64,000 bases of DNA from Rosistilla ulvae (GTDB lineage Bacteria > Planctomycetota > Planctomycetia > Pirellulales > Pirellulaceae): the NCBI RefSeq assembly GCF_007741475.1, contig NZ_CP036261.1, positions 1 through 64,000 of the forward strand, given 5' to 3'. Each line of letters opens with the position of its first letter. The stretch's first letter is position 1. Positions 54,933 to 64,000 of the stretch are shown in pieces. The position numbers and the translations under genes were made by a program. The notes beneath the pieces were generated by a model. The model did no database searches and had not been told where the DNA came from. It worked only from the letters and a program-made list of their open reading frames with translations.

Positions 54933-56771
54933 ATGCAAGCGAACTTGGTTCTCACCTCCGCCATTCTCATTGCGGCAACTTTCCCAATCGCTGTACGCTC
55001 GGCCGAGCCGGTCGCGCAATTCACTTCCGGGGAGGAAGGAGTCGATGGTGCGGAGATCGTCTACAACGGCCAAGCGGCCGCCGACGGACGGATCGTGCTT
55101 AACGCCACCAACGGCTTCTTCGATGAAGGAGCTTTCGTTGCGTCGGGGACCCAGCCGATGGTGGGCGAAGATAAGGGCTTGATTACCGAGTCCTATGAGT
55201 CGCTGCAGTTCCGGAACGCGGAAAAACCAGGCTCCGCACAATGGTACATCTGGATAGCGTCGCCCGGGACAATCCAAGCCAAACTGTTTTTACAGTTGCC
55301 ATCGCAGCATCCGCAAACGCGCTGGCAGGTCCAATGGGGCGATGAAGTTCAATCGTTGAACCTTCGGCCATCGGATGGTCCCGCCGGGATTCCGATTTCC
55401 TTCGATGTGAAGCAGCCAGGCAAGCTCCGCGTTGCACTGAAGTGTTTGACTGAACCCGTGCCGATGGAAACAGAGATCCACCGAATCGAATTGAGCGGTC
55501 CGGCGATTCGCGATGCCAAACTTTTGCGCGTCCGTTGGCGGCCATCCGCCGTTCATACACGGTTCTACGCACCGCCGGAGTGTCGGCAGCCGACGATGTG
55601 GGTTTTTGAAACCGAATGCGTCACGCCGGTTTCCAGTTATTCACCGATCACGACGCCTTTCGGCTATTTTGGGACAAGCTTTGTCGATGGGAAGATTCCC
55701 CGCGGGGCCAGCTACAATTTTTCGATGTGGGCCGCAGACAGGAAGGCTGCCGAAGCGCCACTGTTGGAATCGATGCCTCAATTGCTCGCTACCGGGATTC
55801 CCGATGCAAGGTTCAGCAGTTTTGGTCACGAAGGGACGGGCTTGAAGCTCCGCGACGCGGTCGTTTATCCAGGCGGAGCCGATCGCGCAATCCAGGCGTT
55901 TCGCGTGACCGCTCAGGGGGACGTCTTCACGTATTACGGCTATGTCTACAACGAAGATCAGCAGCGATGGGTGCTCTTTGCCGTTGGCAGCCAACCGAAA
56001 AAGAGGGCGAGGGCTGAACCCTTTTTGACGTCGACCGGTTCGTTCTGCGAAATTCCCGGACCGCCGCGCGTCCAACGAACCGGCGACGTGCAACGCGTCA
56101 TCCGACGTCGGGGCTGGTTCTACGGCAGCGACCGACGTTGGTATCCGGCTAGTCTGCCGTCGCCAGCGGAACAGGGCAAAACCAGGCGAGCGCGACAAGA
56201 CCGCGCCGCCTTGGAACGTGGCGAACAACCGGTCGCACTCAATCAGTACACCCGTTATGCCGACAACTATCGAACCGACGGTTGGATCGAATCGGCGACC
56301 GGCGGATTGGAGTGTTACCGTGCAGGAATCATTTCTGAACCACAGGGACAACGGGTAAGGATGAGGCTGCCGGAATATCTTGCTAACGAAAAGGTCGCTC
56401 AACTGTTCGCGATGCCGGTCGAATTTGGTCAGGCTCAAGCGACGTCGGTTACCGGGCGGACAGCAACAATCGAATATCCGTTGATCCATGCCGGCAAGGG
56501 GGCCAAGGCCGTGCTCTATTACGGCACGCAGGACTGCTTGACTTTCCGTCGCCCCGAAAAGGTAGGGGCCAGTGGAGTCCAAGACGATGTGTTTCGTGAG
56601 GATCGAACTTGGCAATTCGCGACGCCACCGCAGGGCGTCCGCCGCGGAAGCAACGCGTTTCGTCTCGGCGAATTAAAACCGGGGACAACCTACTACTTCC
56701 GTCTGTTCGTAACCAATTCGGAAGGTCAAAGCTGGGACTTCGTCTCGAGTTCCTTTAGGACGTTGGATTAG
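54933..56771 (+). CDS. Exported DUF3472-like protein
   Basis: A 612-residue secreted protein. The signal peptide ends AVRSAEP. The central region has features of DUF3472: MWVFETECVTPVSSYSPITTPFGYFGTSF, PDARFSSFGHEGTG and RRRGWFYGSDRRWYPA. The N-terminal about 200 residues look like a beta-sandwich binding module. The end (LRLGELKPGTTYYFRLFVTN region) resembles a fibronectin type III edge. Nothing suggests catalytic residues. Surface role is inferred from export. Confidence 0.7.
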   Translation: MQANLVLTSAILIAATFPIAVRSAEPVAQFTSGEEGVDGAEIVYNGQAAADGRIVLNATNGFFDEGAFVASGTQPMVGEDKGLITESYESLQFRNAEKPGSAQWYIWIASPGTIQAKLFLQLPSQHPQTRWQVQWGDEVQSLNLRPSDGPAGIPISFDVKQPGKLRVALKCLTEPVPMETEIHRIELSGPAIRDAKLLRVRWRPSAVHTRFYAPPECRQPTMWVFETECVTPVSSYSPITTPFGYFGTSFVDGKIPRGASYNFSMWAADRKAAEAPLLESMPQLLATGIPDARFSSFGHEGTGLKLRDAVVYPGGADRAIQAFRVTAQGDVFTYYGYVYNEDQQRWVLFAVGSQPKKRARAEPFLTSTGSFCEIPGPPRVQRTGDVQRVIRRRGWFYGSDRRWYPASLPSPAEQGKTRRARQDRAALERGEQPVALNQYTRYADNYRTDGWIESATGGLECYRAGIISEPQGQRVRMRLPEYLANEKVAQLFAMPVEFGQAQATSVTGRTATIEYPLIHAGKGAKAVLYYGTQDCLTFRRPEKVGASGVQDDVFREDRTWQFATPPQGVRRGSNAFRLGELKPGTTYYFRLFVTNSEGQSWDFVSSSFRTLD

Positions 56772-57593
56772 CGCTTCCTGTTCTTTTCTTTCAAAGTGCC
56801 AACATCCGTTGCTGGGTGGGTGATAACCACGGGGGGGCGGTGGTAAGCACTCGAGTGACGAAACCAAATCTCTTACTGTGGTTGCAAATGCGCGCCGCCA
56901 TCAAAAGCGGATCGAGTCGGCATCGATTCCGATACGAGGGCATGAACCCATCGATGGCGACGATCCGAATCGCGATGGGATGCGGCTGACAATCGGCGTC
57001 GGTTTCGATCGTTGTTAGGTCTACGATCCGATGTGTTGTCGATGGGAAATCTGCCAAGGCTGCTGGGCGACTCGATCGGACGAATCGCTTCGTAATTTGC
57101 GTTTGCGAATAAAGTTGCGGCAAATACTAATCTCATTTTTGGGTTGTGGATTGCGCTAGAACATCTCGCGTGCGTCGGCAACTCTTTCTTGCGAACTATG
57201 TCGTGCGGATTGCCGAACGTAATCGCCAAACGCTCAATGGACTCCGCATAGATAGAACTAGCGACACATGGTTTAGCTTGTGGACAAAAGACTGTTGTGG
57301 GAGAAACCTCCCACAGTGTGCCCGGAGCGTAGTGCTATCGGACCGCTAGTTAGGGGCTGATTTGCGGAAAGCCGTGATGTGACTTCCCGCAACCCTTTCC
57401 AGTTGCCGTGCATGCCCCAATATGTGGTCCTACGGTTGTGGTGCCGTGAATGGTCAAGGTGCGGTTCGTTCTAACAGAGCGAAATTGTGGGGCCGGCGAT
57501 CGGCGTTTTGAGATTGCGTTACACACTCGGACCGTCGGGTACGTATCGAAAGATCTTCAGTTCCCATGTTTCCAGTAATGCGAAAATAACAAC
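56772..57593. other. Long spacer before the Tad operon
   Basis: About 820 bp without a convincing gene. Two overlapping minus-strand frames (about 56791-57229) contain short protein-like stretches and may be a decayed gene. A perfect 8-bp hairpin TGTGGGAG-AAAC-CTCCCACA sits at 57296-57315. The Flp pilin, prepilin peptidase and secretin genes usually next to tad genes were not found here. Confidence 0.5.
57296..57315. other. Perfect hairpin upstream of tad genes
   Basis: TGTGGGAG pairs with CTCCCACA across an AAAC loop. There is no T run after it, so a regulatory RNA element or a protein site is as likely as a terminator. Confidence 0.35.
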
Positions 57594-58796
57594 ATGTTGC
57601 TTGCACACTGCGTCGTCGCCATCGAGTCACATGCGTTGTCGGATCGTCTTGAAAAGAGCCTCAAGCAGGTTCCCCTGACATGTGCTCGCGTTGCGTCGGT
57701 CCAGTACGAGGCGATTCTTGCCGCTGCGAAGAAAAATTCGGCAACGGGGTTTGTCTTTCTGCAACTCACCGATTCAACATCCAATTTGAAATCGTTGATC
57801 CATCGTTTGCGTTCGGCTTTGGATACCCGAATCGTGGTTGTCGGAAACGCTACCACCGGACGCCAAGTGATCGAGATCATCCGCGCTGGCGCCGATGATT
57901 TTGTCGATGAAAAAGATGACCTGCGACGCGAATTGGGGTTGCTGCTGAAACGCGTTGCGCCGAGCGGTATGCAAAACCAACGCAAATCGGAATTGATCAC
58001 CGTCACGTCCAGTTGTGGTGGTTGCGGTGCAAGTTCTTTAGCTGTCAATATCGCCGCCCAATACGCTCACAAATACGGAGAGTGTGGATTGGTCGATCTG
58101 CAGATGCACGGAGGTGATTTGGCGACGCTGCTGCGGCTGAGTCCTCGGCACACAATCTCCAAAATGTTAGCCAACAATCATCCGTTGGCTCCCGAAATGG
58201 TCCAACAAGCGCTCACCAAACATGAAACAGGGATCAGTTTGTTGGCGGGCGCCGATCCACTGTCCAACTTGCCGAACAGCAGCCCCGAGACGATCCGGGG
58301 CATCGTTCGTTCAATGACAACAAACTTTCAGCGGGTCGTTGTCGAATTGGAAGATATTTCGCATCGCGAACAACTGGCCGCTCTATCGGACAGCGATCAA
58401 GTTGTCCTCACGTTCCGCCTGCATTTTCCTGCCCTGGCCCGCGCTCACCGCTTCTTTGAAAGCATCGAACGATTTGGCGTCGACCCCGATAAAGTTCGGA
58501 TCGTCGCGTCGCAAGTCGGCCAACCCGACGAAGTTCCGATTGGCCAAGCGGAGAAAATCTTCGGTCGCAAAATTGATGCCTGCATCACTAACGACGTCAG
58601 TCCGATGAATCGTGCCGTCAATCTGGGAATCCCGGTGGTGCTCGATTCGCCAAAATCGCAGTGCAGTCGGGACTACATGGCATTGGTTCAGTTACTGGAC
58701 GGCGAGACGCCTGTGCCAGCAAACACGCGTTGGAACGTCGGTGCCCTCTTCAAATCAAAGTTTGGTTCTTCGCAACCAGCACCAGCACTCTCCTAA
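57594..58796 (+). CDS. tadZ: TadZ/CpaE-like protein
   Basis: A 400-residue protein of the MinD/ParA superfamily that positions the Tad secretion machine. A receiver-like N-terminal domain (about 1-125, with VVVGNATTGRQVIEIIRAGADDFVDEKD) is followed by an ATPase-like domain. Its P-loop reads SCGGCGASSLA (140-150), lacking the usual Lys and Thr, as in some TadZ proteins. The tadA-type gene follows 40 bp downstream. It is first in this part of the operon. Confidence 0.85.
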   Translation: MLLAHCVVAIESHALSDRLEKSLKQVPLTCARVASVQYEAILAAAKKNSATGFVFLQLTDSTSNLKSLIHRLRSALDTRIVVVGNATTGRQVIEIIRAGADDFVDEKDDLRRELGLLLKRVAPSGMQNQRKSELITVTSSCGGCGASSLAVNIAAQYAHKYGECGLVDLQMHGGDLATLLRLSPRHTISKMLANNHPLAPEMVQQALTKHETGISLLAGADPLSNLPNSSPETIRGIVRSMTTNFQRVVVELEDISHREQLAALSDSDQVVLTFRLHFPALARAHRFFESIERFGVDPDKVRIVASQVGQPDEVPIGQAEKIFGRKIDACITNDVSPMNRAVNLGIPVVLDSPKSQCSRDYMALVQLLDGETPVPANTRWNVGALFKSKFGSSQPAPALS

Positions 58797-58836
58797 TCTC
58801 TCTCCTTCACCAGAACGTCTTTGGGATCATTAAACA

Positions 58837-60186
58837 ATGAATCAAGCGACTCTTTCTCCAAGCAACAGCATCGAACGCCGCGAACGTCTGCAACGCGTGC
58901 GTGGTGAGATCCATGATCAATTGGTTGCTCGCATCGATATGTCGGCGCTACGCAACATCAAGCCGGAATTGATGCGAGAACAGTTGCGTCTGGGCGCTCA
59001 AGAACTGTGTCGCTTCCACTCGGATTTGTTGACCCATGCCGAGCAGGAGGAGATCGTCGAAGATCTGCTCTATGAGATGTTGGGTCTCGGTCCGATCGAG
59101 GTCTTGATGAACGATCCGACGATCTCCGACATTCTGATCAACGGCCCAAGTTCCGTCTTCGTCGAACGCCGTGGGATGTTGGAAGAGACCCAGGTGCGAT
59201 TCCAAAGCTTGGATCACTTGGTCAATATCGTGCAACGCGTGGCCAGTCGCGTCGGTCGGCGAATCGATGAGTCGAGTCCGATGGTCGACGCTCGCTTGCC
59301 CGATGGCAGTCGACTAAATGCCGTCATCCGGCCGCTAGCGCTCGAAGGAGCATTGGTCTCGATTCGTAAGTTCGCGACACGGCCGATGACAGCTGCCGAC
59401 TTCGTCAAACGACGCGTGGCGACGCCGGAGATGTTGGGCTTTCTAGCCGCTTGTATCGCCGCGAAGTTGAACATCGTGATTTCGGGCGGCACCGGCAGCG
59501 GAAAGACGACGCTGTTAAACATGTTGTCCAGCCATATCCCTCAGGGCGAGCGGATCGCCACGATCGAAGACGCCGCCGAATTGCAGTTGCAACAATCGCA
59601 TGTCGCCCGGATGGAGACACGTCCAGCGAATCTGGAGGGCCGCGGCGAAGTCACCGCCAGCGACTTGCTGAAGAATGCTCTGCGGATGCGTCCCGATCGA
59701 ATCATCATCGGCGAATGCCGCGGCGTGGAAGCGTTCGACATGTTGCAAGCGATGAGCACCGGGCACGCCGGCAGCATGACGACGATCCACTCCAACGACA
59801 CTCGCGATGCAATCAACCGCTTGGAGATGCTGGTCGGTATGGCTGCGCCCGAACTGCCGATGTGGTTTGTCCACCGACAGATCGCATCGTCGATCAATAT
59901 CGTGATCCAGACTCATCGAATGGCAGGCGGAACGCGGAAGATCACGCAGATATCCGAGATCACCGGAACACAGAACGACGCGATCAACATGCACGATCTG
60001 TTCACTTTTCAGCAGACGGGAGTGGGGGAGAACGGACAGGTTGAAGGTCACTTCGAGGCCAGTGGAATCATGCCGAAGTGCCTCCCGCGGCTCAGGTCGG
60101 CTGGCGTCCACATCGATGCCGATATGTTTCGACAACGCCGCATGGAAGTCGATATGGATCAGATGCAAGAGTATCGAATTCAGTAG
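58837..60186 (+). CDS. tadA: TadA/CpaF-type secretion ATPase
   Basis: Motor for Flp/Tad pilus assembly. The 449-residue protein has an N-terminal domain with LGLGPIEVLMNDPTISDILINGP, Walker A GGTGSGKTT (217-225), an Asp box RIATIEDAAELQL, Walker B RPDRIIIGECRGVEA, and a His box STGHAGSMTTIHSND. All catalytic parts are intact. It lies between tadZ and tadB. Confidence 0.96.
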   Translation: MNQATLSPSNSIERRERLQRVRGEIHDQLVARIDMSALRNIKPELMREQLRLGAQELCRFHSDLLTHAEQEEIVEDLLYEMLGLGPIEVLMNDPTISDILINGPSSVFVERRGMLEETQVRFQSLDHLVNIVQRVASRVGRRIDESSPMVDARLPDGSRLNAVIRPLALEGALVSIRKFATRPMTAADFVKRRVATPEMLGFLAACIAAKLNIVISGGTGSGKTTLLNMLSSHIPQGERIATIEDAAELQLQQSHVARMETRPANLEGRGEVTASDLLKNALRMRPDRIIIGECRGVEAFDMLQAMSTGHAGSMTTIHSNDTRDAINRLEMLVGMAAPELPMWFVHRQIASSINIVIQTHRMAGGTRKITQISEITGTQNDAINMHDLFTFQQTGVGENGQVEGHFEASGIMPKCLPRLRSAGVHIDADMFRQRRMEVDMDQMQEYRIQ

Positions 60187-60227
60187 TTTTCCTGTCTCTA
60201 GACCTGCGGCGTTTCGGATTCATAACA

Positions 60228-61196
60228 ATGACTCATCCCCAATTACAGATCATTATCTTCATCAGCAGCACGCTGTTGATCCTTGCACTTGAGAGTCTCA
60301 TCTACGAGTTGTTCTATCGCTATCGACAGCGGGTCGCTCAGCGTTTGAACGACGATCTTGGGCTCTCCGACACGCGTGCCACCGACCAGGTTCAATTGTT
60401 TCGCAGCGTTGGCAGCGTGAATGAAACCGTTTCGTTACGCGAACGCTGGCAACAGTCGTTGGTGCGACTGTTGGAACAATCGGGTACGCAAATCACGATC
60501 CCACAACTGGTCTATGGCAGCCTGGGACTGGCTTGTCTGATGGGCGTGATCATGTTTGGCGTCAGCCACATTTTGCATTGGCCGATCGTTGGTTTTGTCG
60601 TCGCAGGCTGGATTGCCGGCGGTCTCGTGATCCCCGCATTTGTCTGGATGCGATACCAATCGCGGCGCGGCAAAATATATCGCCAACTCCCTTACACGCT
60701 GGAATTGATCAACCGTTCGGTCCGCTCGGGGCAAACGATGCCGGCGGCATTTCAAATGGTTGCCAACGAAGTCGAAGCGCCGTTGGGTGAAGAGTTCGCC
60801 TACTGCATCGATCAACAGCACATGGGGTTGAGCATCGAAGTCGCCGCCCGCAGCCTCGCATCGCGAACCGAAATTGTCGAACTGCAGATCTTCGCTGTCG
60901 CCCTCACCATCCATGCTCGCACCGGCGGCAGTTTAGCCGATCTGTTGGACAACCTTTCCGATACGGTGCGGCGTCGTTTAAAGCTGCAGATGAAGGTTCA
61001 AGCATTGACGGCGGAAGGACGTTTGCAGGCGACCACGCTTGTGCTGTTGCCGATCGTTTCGTTGATCGGGCTGGCGATCCTCAATCGCCCCTACGTAAGC
61101 ACATTGTTTGAAACGCCATCGTTATTGGCACTGGCTGCGGGGGCACAATGCCTTGGCGGTGTGTGGATTTATTACACAACGCGGATTTCATATTAG
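60228..61196 (+). CDS. tadB: TadB-type inner-membrane protein
   Basis: Type II secretion F-family protein of 323 residues. A membrane helix (about 7-25) is followed by two or three helices around residues 105-150, the conserved LPYTLELINRSVRSGQTMPAAFQMVANEVEAPLGEEF segment, and C-terminal helices. The ATG at 60228 replaces the longer frame from 60078, which overlaps tadA. It lies 41 bp after tadA. Confidence 0.92.
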   Translation: MTHPQLQIIIFISSTLLILALESLIYELFYRYRQRVAQRLNDDLGLSDTRATDQVQLFRSVGSVNETVSLRERWQQSLVRLLEQSGTQITIPQLVYGSLGLACLMGVIMFGVSHILHWPIVGFVVAGWIAGGLVIPAFVWMRYQSRRGKIYRQLPYTLELINRSVRSGQTMPAAFQMVANEVEAPLGEEFAYCIDQQHMGLSIEVAARSLASRTEIVELQIFAVALTIHARTGGSLADLLDNLSDTVRRRLKLQMKVQALTAEGRLQATTLVLLPIVSLIGLAILNRPYVSTLFETPSLLALAAGAQCLGGVWIYYTTRISY

Positions 61197-61208
61197 GAGG
61201 CTCAAACC

Positions 61209-62156
61209 ATGCTCACCGTGTTCACCATCTTTGCGTTCATTTCGGTCAGCCTGTTCGTCTATTGTTTGGCCCTTCCGTTTTGTGGCCACGACAGCGCTAT
61301 CGATCGGCGGTGCGAATCGTTGACACGTAAATCGGAGACGATTTCGACGGAGTCGGGCGAAGGGGGATCGATCTTTCGAGAAAGCTCCGCCGATCGGAAC
61401 GCCAAGCGGCAGCAACCGCTTCGCAGCCGATTGGCCGGCCTGCTGGCAGCTCGCCCCGACGATTGGAAACGCTTGCAAAAACTGCTTTCCCACGCCGGAT
61501 TTTATCGTCACTCGCACCTCGTCCGCTGTATTGCCATGACCTACGCGTTGGCCGCGGCGCCACCGATCGCGCTGTTGGCGATGGCGTTTACCGGAGGCGT
61601 TGGATATGGAACGGCACTTGCCGCCGGAGCGTTGTTTGGTTTCGTCGGCTTGCTGATGCCGCAGGCTTGGCTGGGACGCCGCGTTCGCCAACGGCACGTC
61701 GCGTTTTGCAAAGGCCTGCCCGATTTTCTCGACCTGACTTCGGTCTGCCTGCGCGGCGGTCTCAGCCTGCACGCAACTCTGCCTCAGGTTCATCGCGAAC
61801 TGCAACAGGCTCATCCGGTGATGGGAGATGAGCTGAGTATCGTGCAGAGCGAGATGGCACTGGGTTCGTCTCCCGAAGCCGCACTGCAGCAGTTTGCGAC
61901 CCGCACCGGATACGAACCGCTTCGCACGCTGAGCACCTTTGTGACGCAGTCGCAGAAGATCGGTACCGAGTTGTGCGAATCGATCAAGGTGCTCAGCGAG
62001 ACGTTGCGCGAACAGCGTGAAATGGATGCCGAGGAGTCGGCGCAAAAAGCGGGCGTCAAAGTCCTGCTGCCCACGATGCTCCTGATTCTGCCAGCGACGT
62101 TTGTCGTCTTGGCTGGGCCCGCAGCGATTGAGGTGTGCCGTGCGTTTTCCAAATAG
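61209..62156 (+). CDS. tadC: TadC-type inner-membrane protein
   Basis: The second T2SF-family protein of 315 residues. A membrane helix lies near the N-terminus, then GLPDFLDLTSVCLRGGLSLHATLPQVHRELQQAHPVMGDELSIVQSEMALG, with helices at about 100-150 and near the C-terminus. It begins 12 bp after tadB and overlaps the next gene by 17 bp. Pairing of TadB and TadC is characteristic of the Tad system. Confidence 0.92.
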   Translation: MLTVFTIFAFISVSLFVYCLALPFCGHDSAIDRRCESLTRKSETISTESGEGGSIFRESSADRNAKRQQPLRSRLAGLLAARPDDWKRLQKLLSHAGFYRHSHLVRCIAMTYALAAAPPIALLAMAFTGGVGYGTALAAGALFGFVGLLMPQAWLGRRVRQRHVAFCKGLPDFLDLTSVCLRGGLSLHATLPQVHRELQQAHPVMGDELSIVQSEMALGSSPEAALQQFATRTGYEPLRTLSTFVTQSQKIGTELCESIKVLSETLREQREMDAEESAQKAGVKVLLPTMLLILPATFVVLAGPAAIEVCRAFSK

Positions 62157-62604
62157 AACACGAACAAAACCGGCTGATTTGCAGTCCTCGCGACGCCGAT
62201 CGCCACGACATGCGGTGGCGGCGATCGAGCTTGCGATCGCTCTGCCGATGTTGATGCTGTTCACGCTCGCTTGCGCCGACCTTGGGCGTGTGATTCATCT
62301 GAAGGTCGCGTTGTCCAACGCCACCCGTGTCGCTGCCGAATACGGTGCGATGCGCAAGGTAACGTCGATCAATCGCGACGAATGGACCGCGGGGATTCAA
62401 CAGGCCTTCGCGTCGGATCTGCAAGCAACAGCAGCCTTCGCCGACATCGAAACCACCGTCCAGGCGGATACCGAAGAGGGTGAATTGGGTCTGTATCGCG
62501 TGCGTGTCGAGTCGCAGTGTGAGTTTGTGCCGGCTGTCGATTGGCCTGGCCTCCCCTCGTCAATCGATTTGCAAGCATCCGTTGTGATGCTGCAGCTTCG
62601 CTAA
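62140..62604 (+). CDS. tadE: TadE-like pseudopilin
   Basis: A 154-residue protein starting at GTG 62140 within the end of tadC. After a basic leader (RRSPRHAVAAIE) comes a hydrophobic helix LAIALPMLMLFTLACADLGRVIHLKVALSNATRVAAEYG, the TadE pattern. The rest is a short extracytoplasmic domain. A longer frame from 62101 is less likely. Likely processed by a pre-pilin peptidase outside the window. Confidence 0.82.
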   Translation: MRFPNRTRTKPADLQSSRRRSPRHAVAAIELAIALPMLMLFTLACADLGRVIHLKVALSNATRVAAEYGAMRKVTSINRDEWTAGIQQAFASDLQATAAFADIETTVQADTEEGELGLYRVRVESQCEFVPAVDWPGLPSSIDLQASVVMLQLR

Positions 62605-62625
62605 CCTTCGCTGGAGTATCGATCG

Positions 62626-63087
62626 ATGCACCGTAAATTAAATCGTTGTGCTGTCTCGCGTCGCCGCGGAGCCTACACATTAGAAGTCGCGATCACGATG
62701 TTGATCTTCCTAGGGGCGATGCTCGCAATGTTGGAGTTTGCTCTGGTCTCGCTGCGTTACAACGCGTTGGGAGAATCGGCGCGGCGGATCGCTAGAGTTG
62801 TGATCGTTCGCGGTGAACAAGCGGCTCCCGAACAGAGCGTTCTCGGGCCGGCAGCCTATGTTGGCACCGCCGATGACAGCTCCGATATCGCCGCTGCGGC
62901 GCGTCAGCTGTTGGTGACGATGCCGCTGGAAGATGTCGACATTCGAGTCGAGTGGCTCGATGCGGACACGCGCGAAGGGGACCGCGTGTCGATTCAACTC
63001 TCCTACCTCCACAACCCCATCCTGCCGGGATTGCTGGGATCTGCCAAGACGCTTTCTGCGACAACTGTAACGAGGATCGTCCATTGA
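62626..63087 (+). CDS. TadE/TadF-like pseudopilin
   Basis: A 153-residue protein with a basic N-terminus SRRRGAYTLEVAI followed by a hydrophobic helix MLIFLGAMLAMLEFALVSLRY, the same architecture as the preceding gene. The rest is a soluble domain with a VRVEWLD-like strand. It probably represents the second minor pseudopilin (TadF). Its stop overlaps the start of the next gene (TTGA). Confidence 0.78.
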   Translation: MHRKLNRCAVSRRRGAYTLEVAITMLIFLGAMLAMLEFALVSLRYNALGESARRIARVVIVRGEQAAPEQSVLGPAAYVGTADDSSDIAAAARQLLVTMPLEDVDIRVEWLDADTREGDRVSIQLSYLHNPILPGLLGSAKTLSATTVTRIVH

Positions 63088-64000
63088 ACACGCACGCCAA
63101 ACAACCGTCGTCTCTCCCAGCACGCCAGATCAAACCGGCGGCGCGAACGGGCAAGGTCTTCGTCTTTTTATGCGTTGCCCTGCCGGGCGTGTTTGCTGTC
63201 TTGGCCCTCGTTTTTGATGCCGGTTTAATGATGACAACCTCGCGCGACTACCAGAACACAACCGACGCAGCAGCTTATGCCGCGGCGACGTGGACGATGA
63301 TGGGAGGGGACGAGAATTCGATCAACACGATCAGCTCGGAATACGTTCAATCGCACAACGCGTTGCCCGGCGCTAATGTGACCACCAACAGTCCGCCCAG
63401 CTCGGGCCCTTACCAGGGAGTTGCAGGATTCTCCGAAGTGATCGTCCAGGGTGAGAGCCCCAGCTATTTTCTGCAGCGGTTTGCGGCAGGCGGACAGCAG
63501 TCGATTACGACCCGAGCTGTGGCGGGAACCAAAACAGCGACCTCGCCCGCGGCGATCATGCTGCTGGACGCCGATCCCGCACCGATCACCGTCGCGTCGA
63601 TCTTGAGCCTGCCGCTCTATCCGAGTCTGCTCGGCGGTCTGGAAGTCCTGGGGCTCGGCACGTTGACTGTCGACGGTGCGATCTTGAGTAACAACACATG
63701 GGGCGGTGTCGACGAATATGGCGAACAGGCGGGCGAATTCCATGGGCCTCCCTACTCGATCGCCTGCACCCCGCTTGTCCCTCTGACATGTGTTCGGTCC
63801 AGCGACATTCGCACCGCCGGCGGCGTCGATCGTCTGCTGCACTACGATGCGCTGCCGGGCCTCGATACGCTCAACTTGAGAGCCAATCGGATGCCGATGC
63901 CCGATCCGATGGGGAACCTAGCGCCGCCGTCGACAGCGTCGGATCCGGACAACGTCGAAGTCGACGATCACGGTGGGGTGATGGTCACATTAAATATCCT
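63084..64000 (+). CDS. TadG-like protein, runs off window end (partial)
   Basis: An open frame of over 300 codons reaches the last base. It opens at TTG 63084, overlapping the upstream stop by 4 bp. Residues about 26-53 are hydrophobic (FVFLCVALPGVFAVLALVFDAGLMM), preceded by basic residues. Then comes TTSRDYQNTTDAAAYAAAT, the typical Tad-pilus Flp-associated TadG start. The rest is an Ala/Gly/Ser-rich extracytoplasmic region without recognised motif. Length cannot be judged because the end is cut. An in-frame ATG comes only 48 codons later. Confidence 0.72.
   Translation, partial: MNTHAKQPSSLPARQIKPAARTGKVFVFLCVALPGVFAVLALVFDAGLMMTTSRDYQNTTDAAAYAAATWTMMGGDENSINTISSEYVQSHNALPGANVTTNSPPSSGPYQGVAGFSEVIVQGESPSYFLQRFAAGGQQSITTRAVAGTKTATSPAAIMLLDADPAPITVASILSLPLYPSLLGGLEVLGLGTLTVDGAILSNNTWGGVDEYGEQAGEFHGPPYSIACTPLVPLTCVRSSDIRTAGGVDRLLHYDALPGLDTLNLRANRMPMPDPMGNLAPPSTASDPDNVEVDDHGGVMVTLNI

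Noticed and set aside
56791-57229. Two overlapping minus-strand frames of 110 and 118 codons
   Set aside because: Short protein-like stretches only; may be a decayed gene, but no family or start can be supported.

Overview
The window looks like a Pirellulales-type planctomycete chromosome. DNA is about 58% GC with short operons. Many predicted secreted proteins belong to families expanded in that phylum: sulfatases, DUF1559 pseudopilins with an H-X9-DG motif, FG-GAP/sialidase and 3-keto-disaccharide-hydrolase-like modules, and Tat-exported oxidoreductases. Base 1 is the first base of a dnaA reading frame, so the window is probably the conventional start of a chromosome record. The species assignment is inference from gene content.

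Region 1 (1-5.5 kb) is the replication-start block: a short dnaA, a 480-bp intergenic candidate origin with DnaA boxes, dnaN and a dciA-type gene. Then come lysA (lysine/DAP) and a folE-queD pterin pair. Region 2 (5.5-17.2 kb) holds a minus-strand trio ending in an enlarged signal peptidase I, a tightly overlapping moxR/DUF58/BatA-like operon, a three-gene nitrate/sulfonate-type ABC importer on the minus strand, and two secreted enzymes. Region 3 (17.2-30.2 kb) is mainly housekeeping and stress response: alaS, an HtrA-like protease, recA, a 2Fe-2S ferredoxin, thpR, a YheT-like hydrolase, an imuA-imuB mutagenesis cassette without dnaE2 next to it, and an exported cyclophilin.

Region 4 (30.2-43.5 kb) is accessory. 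A 950-bp array of duplicated 80-bp units precedes a polysaccharide pyruvyl transferase-like protein, an FG-GAP/sialidase fusion and a sulfatase. Next are a MarR regulator with a clear palindromic operator, an HtrA/LamG-like/SirB1 fusion, tRNA-Ser(CGA), a Tat-exported FAD oxidoreductase and a block of nested palindromic repeats. Region 5 (43.5-48.1 kb) holds a Tyr-rich exported protein and a cluster of a His-rich secreted protein, a DUF1559 pseudopilin, a lipoprotein and an AztD-like beta-propeller. I read this as a candidate surface metal-handling system. Region 6 (48.4-56.8 kb) has a CHASE3/PAS hybrid histidine kinase next to an NtrC-type sigma54 activator, followed by small proteins (HEAT repeat, SpoIIAA-like) and a DUF3472-like secreted protein. 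Region 7 (57.6-64.0 kb) is a Tad pilus operon (tadZ, tadA, tadB, tadC, two tadE-like genes and a tadG-like gene running off the end).

All domain assignments come from reading motifs by eye; no database search was possible. Function names are therefore family-level, and starts were chosen by overlap, ribosome-binding sites and family boundaries.
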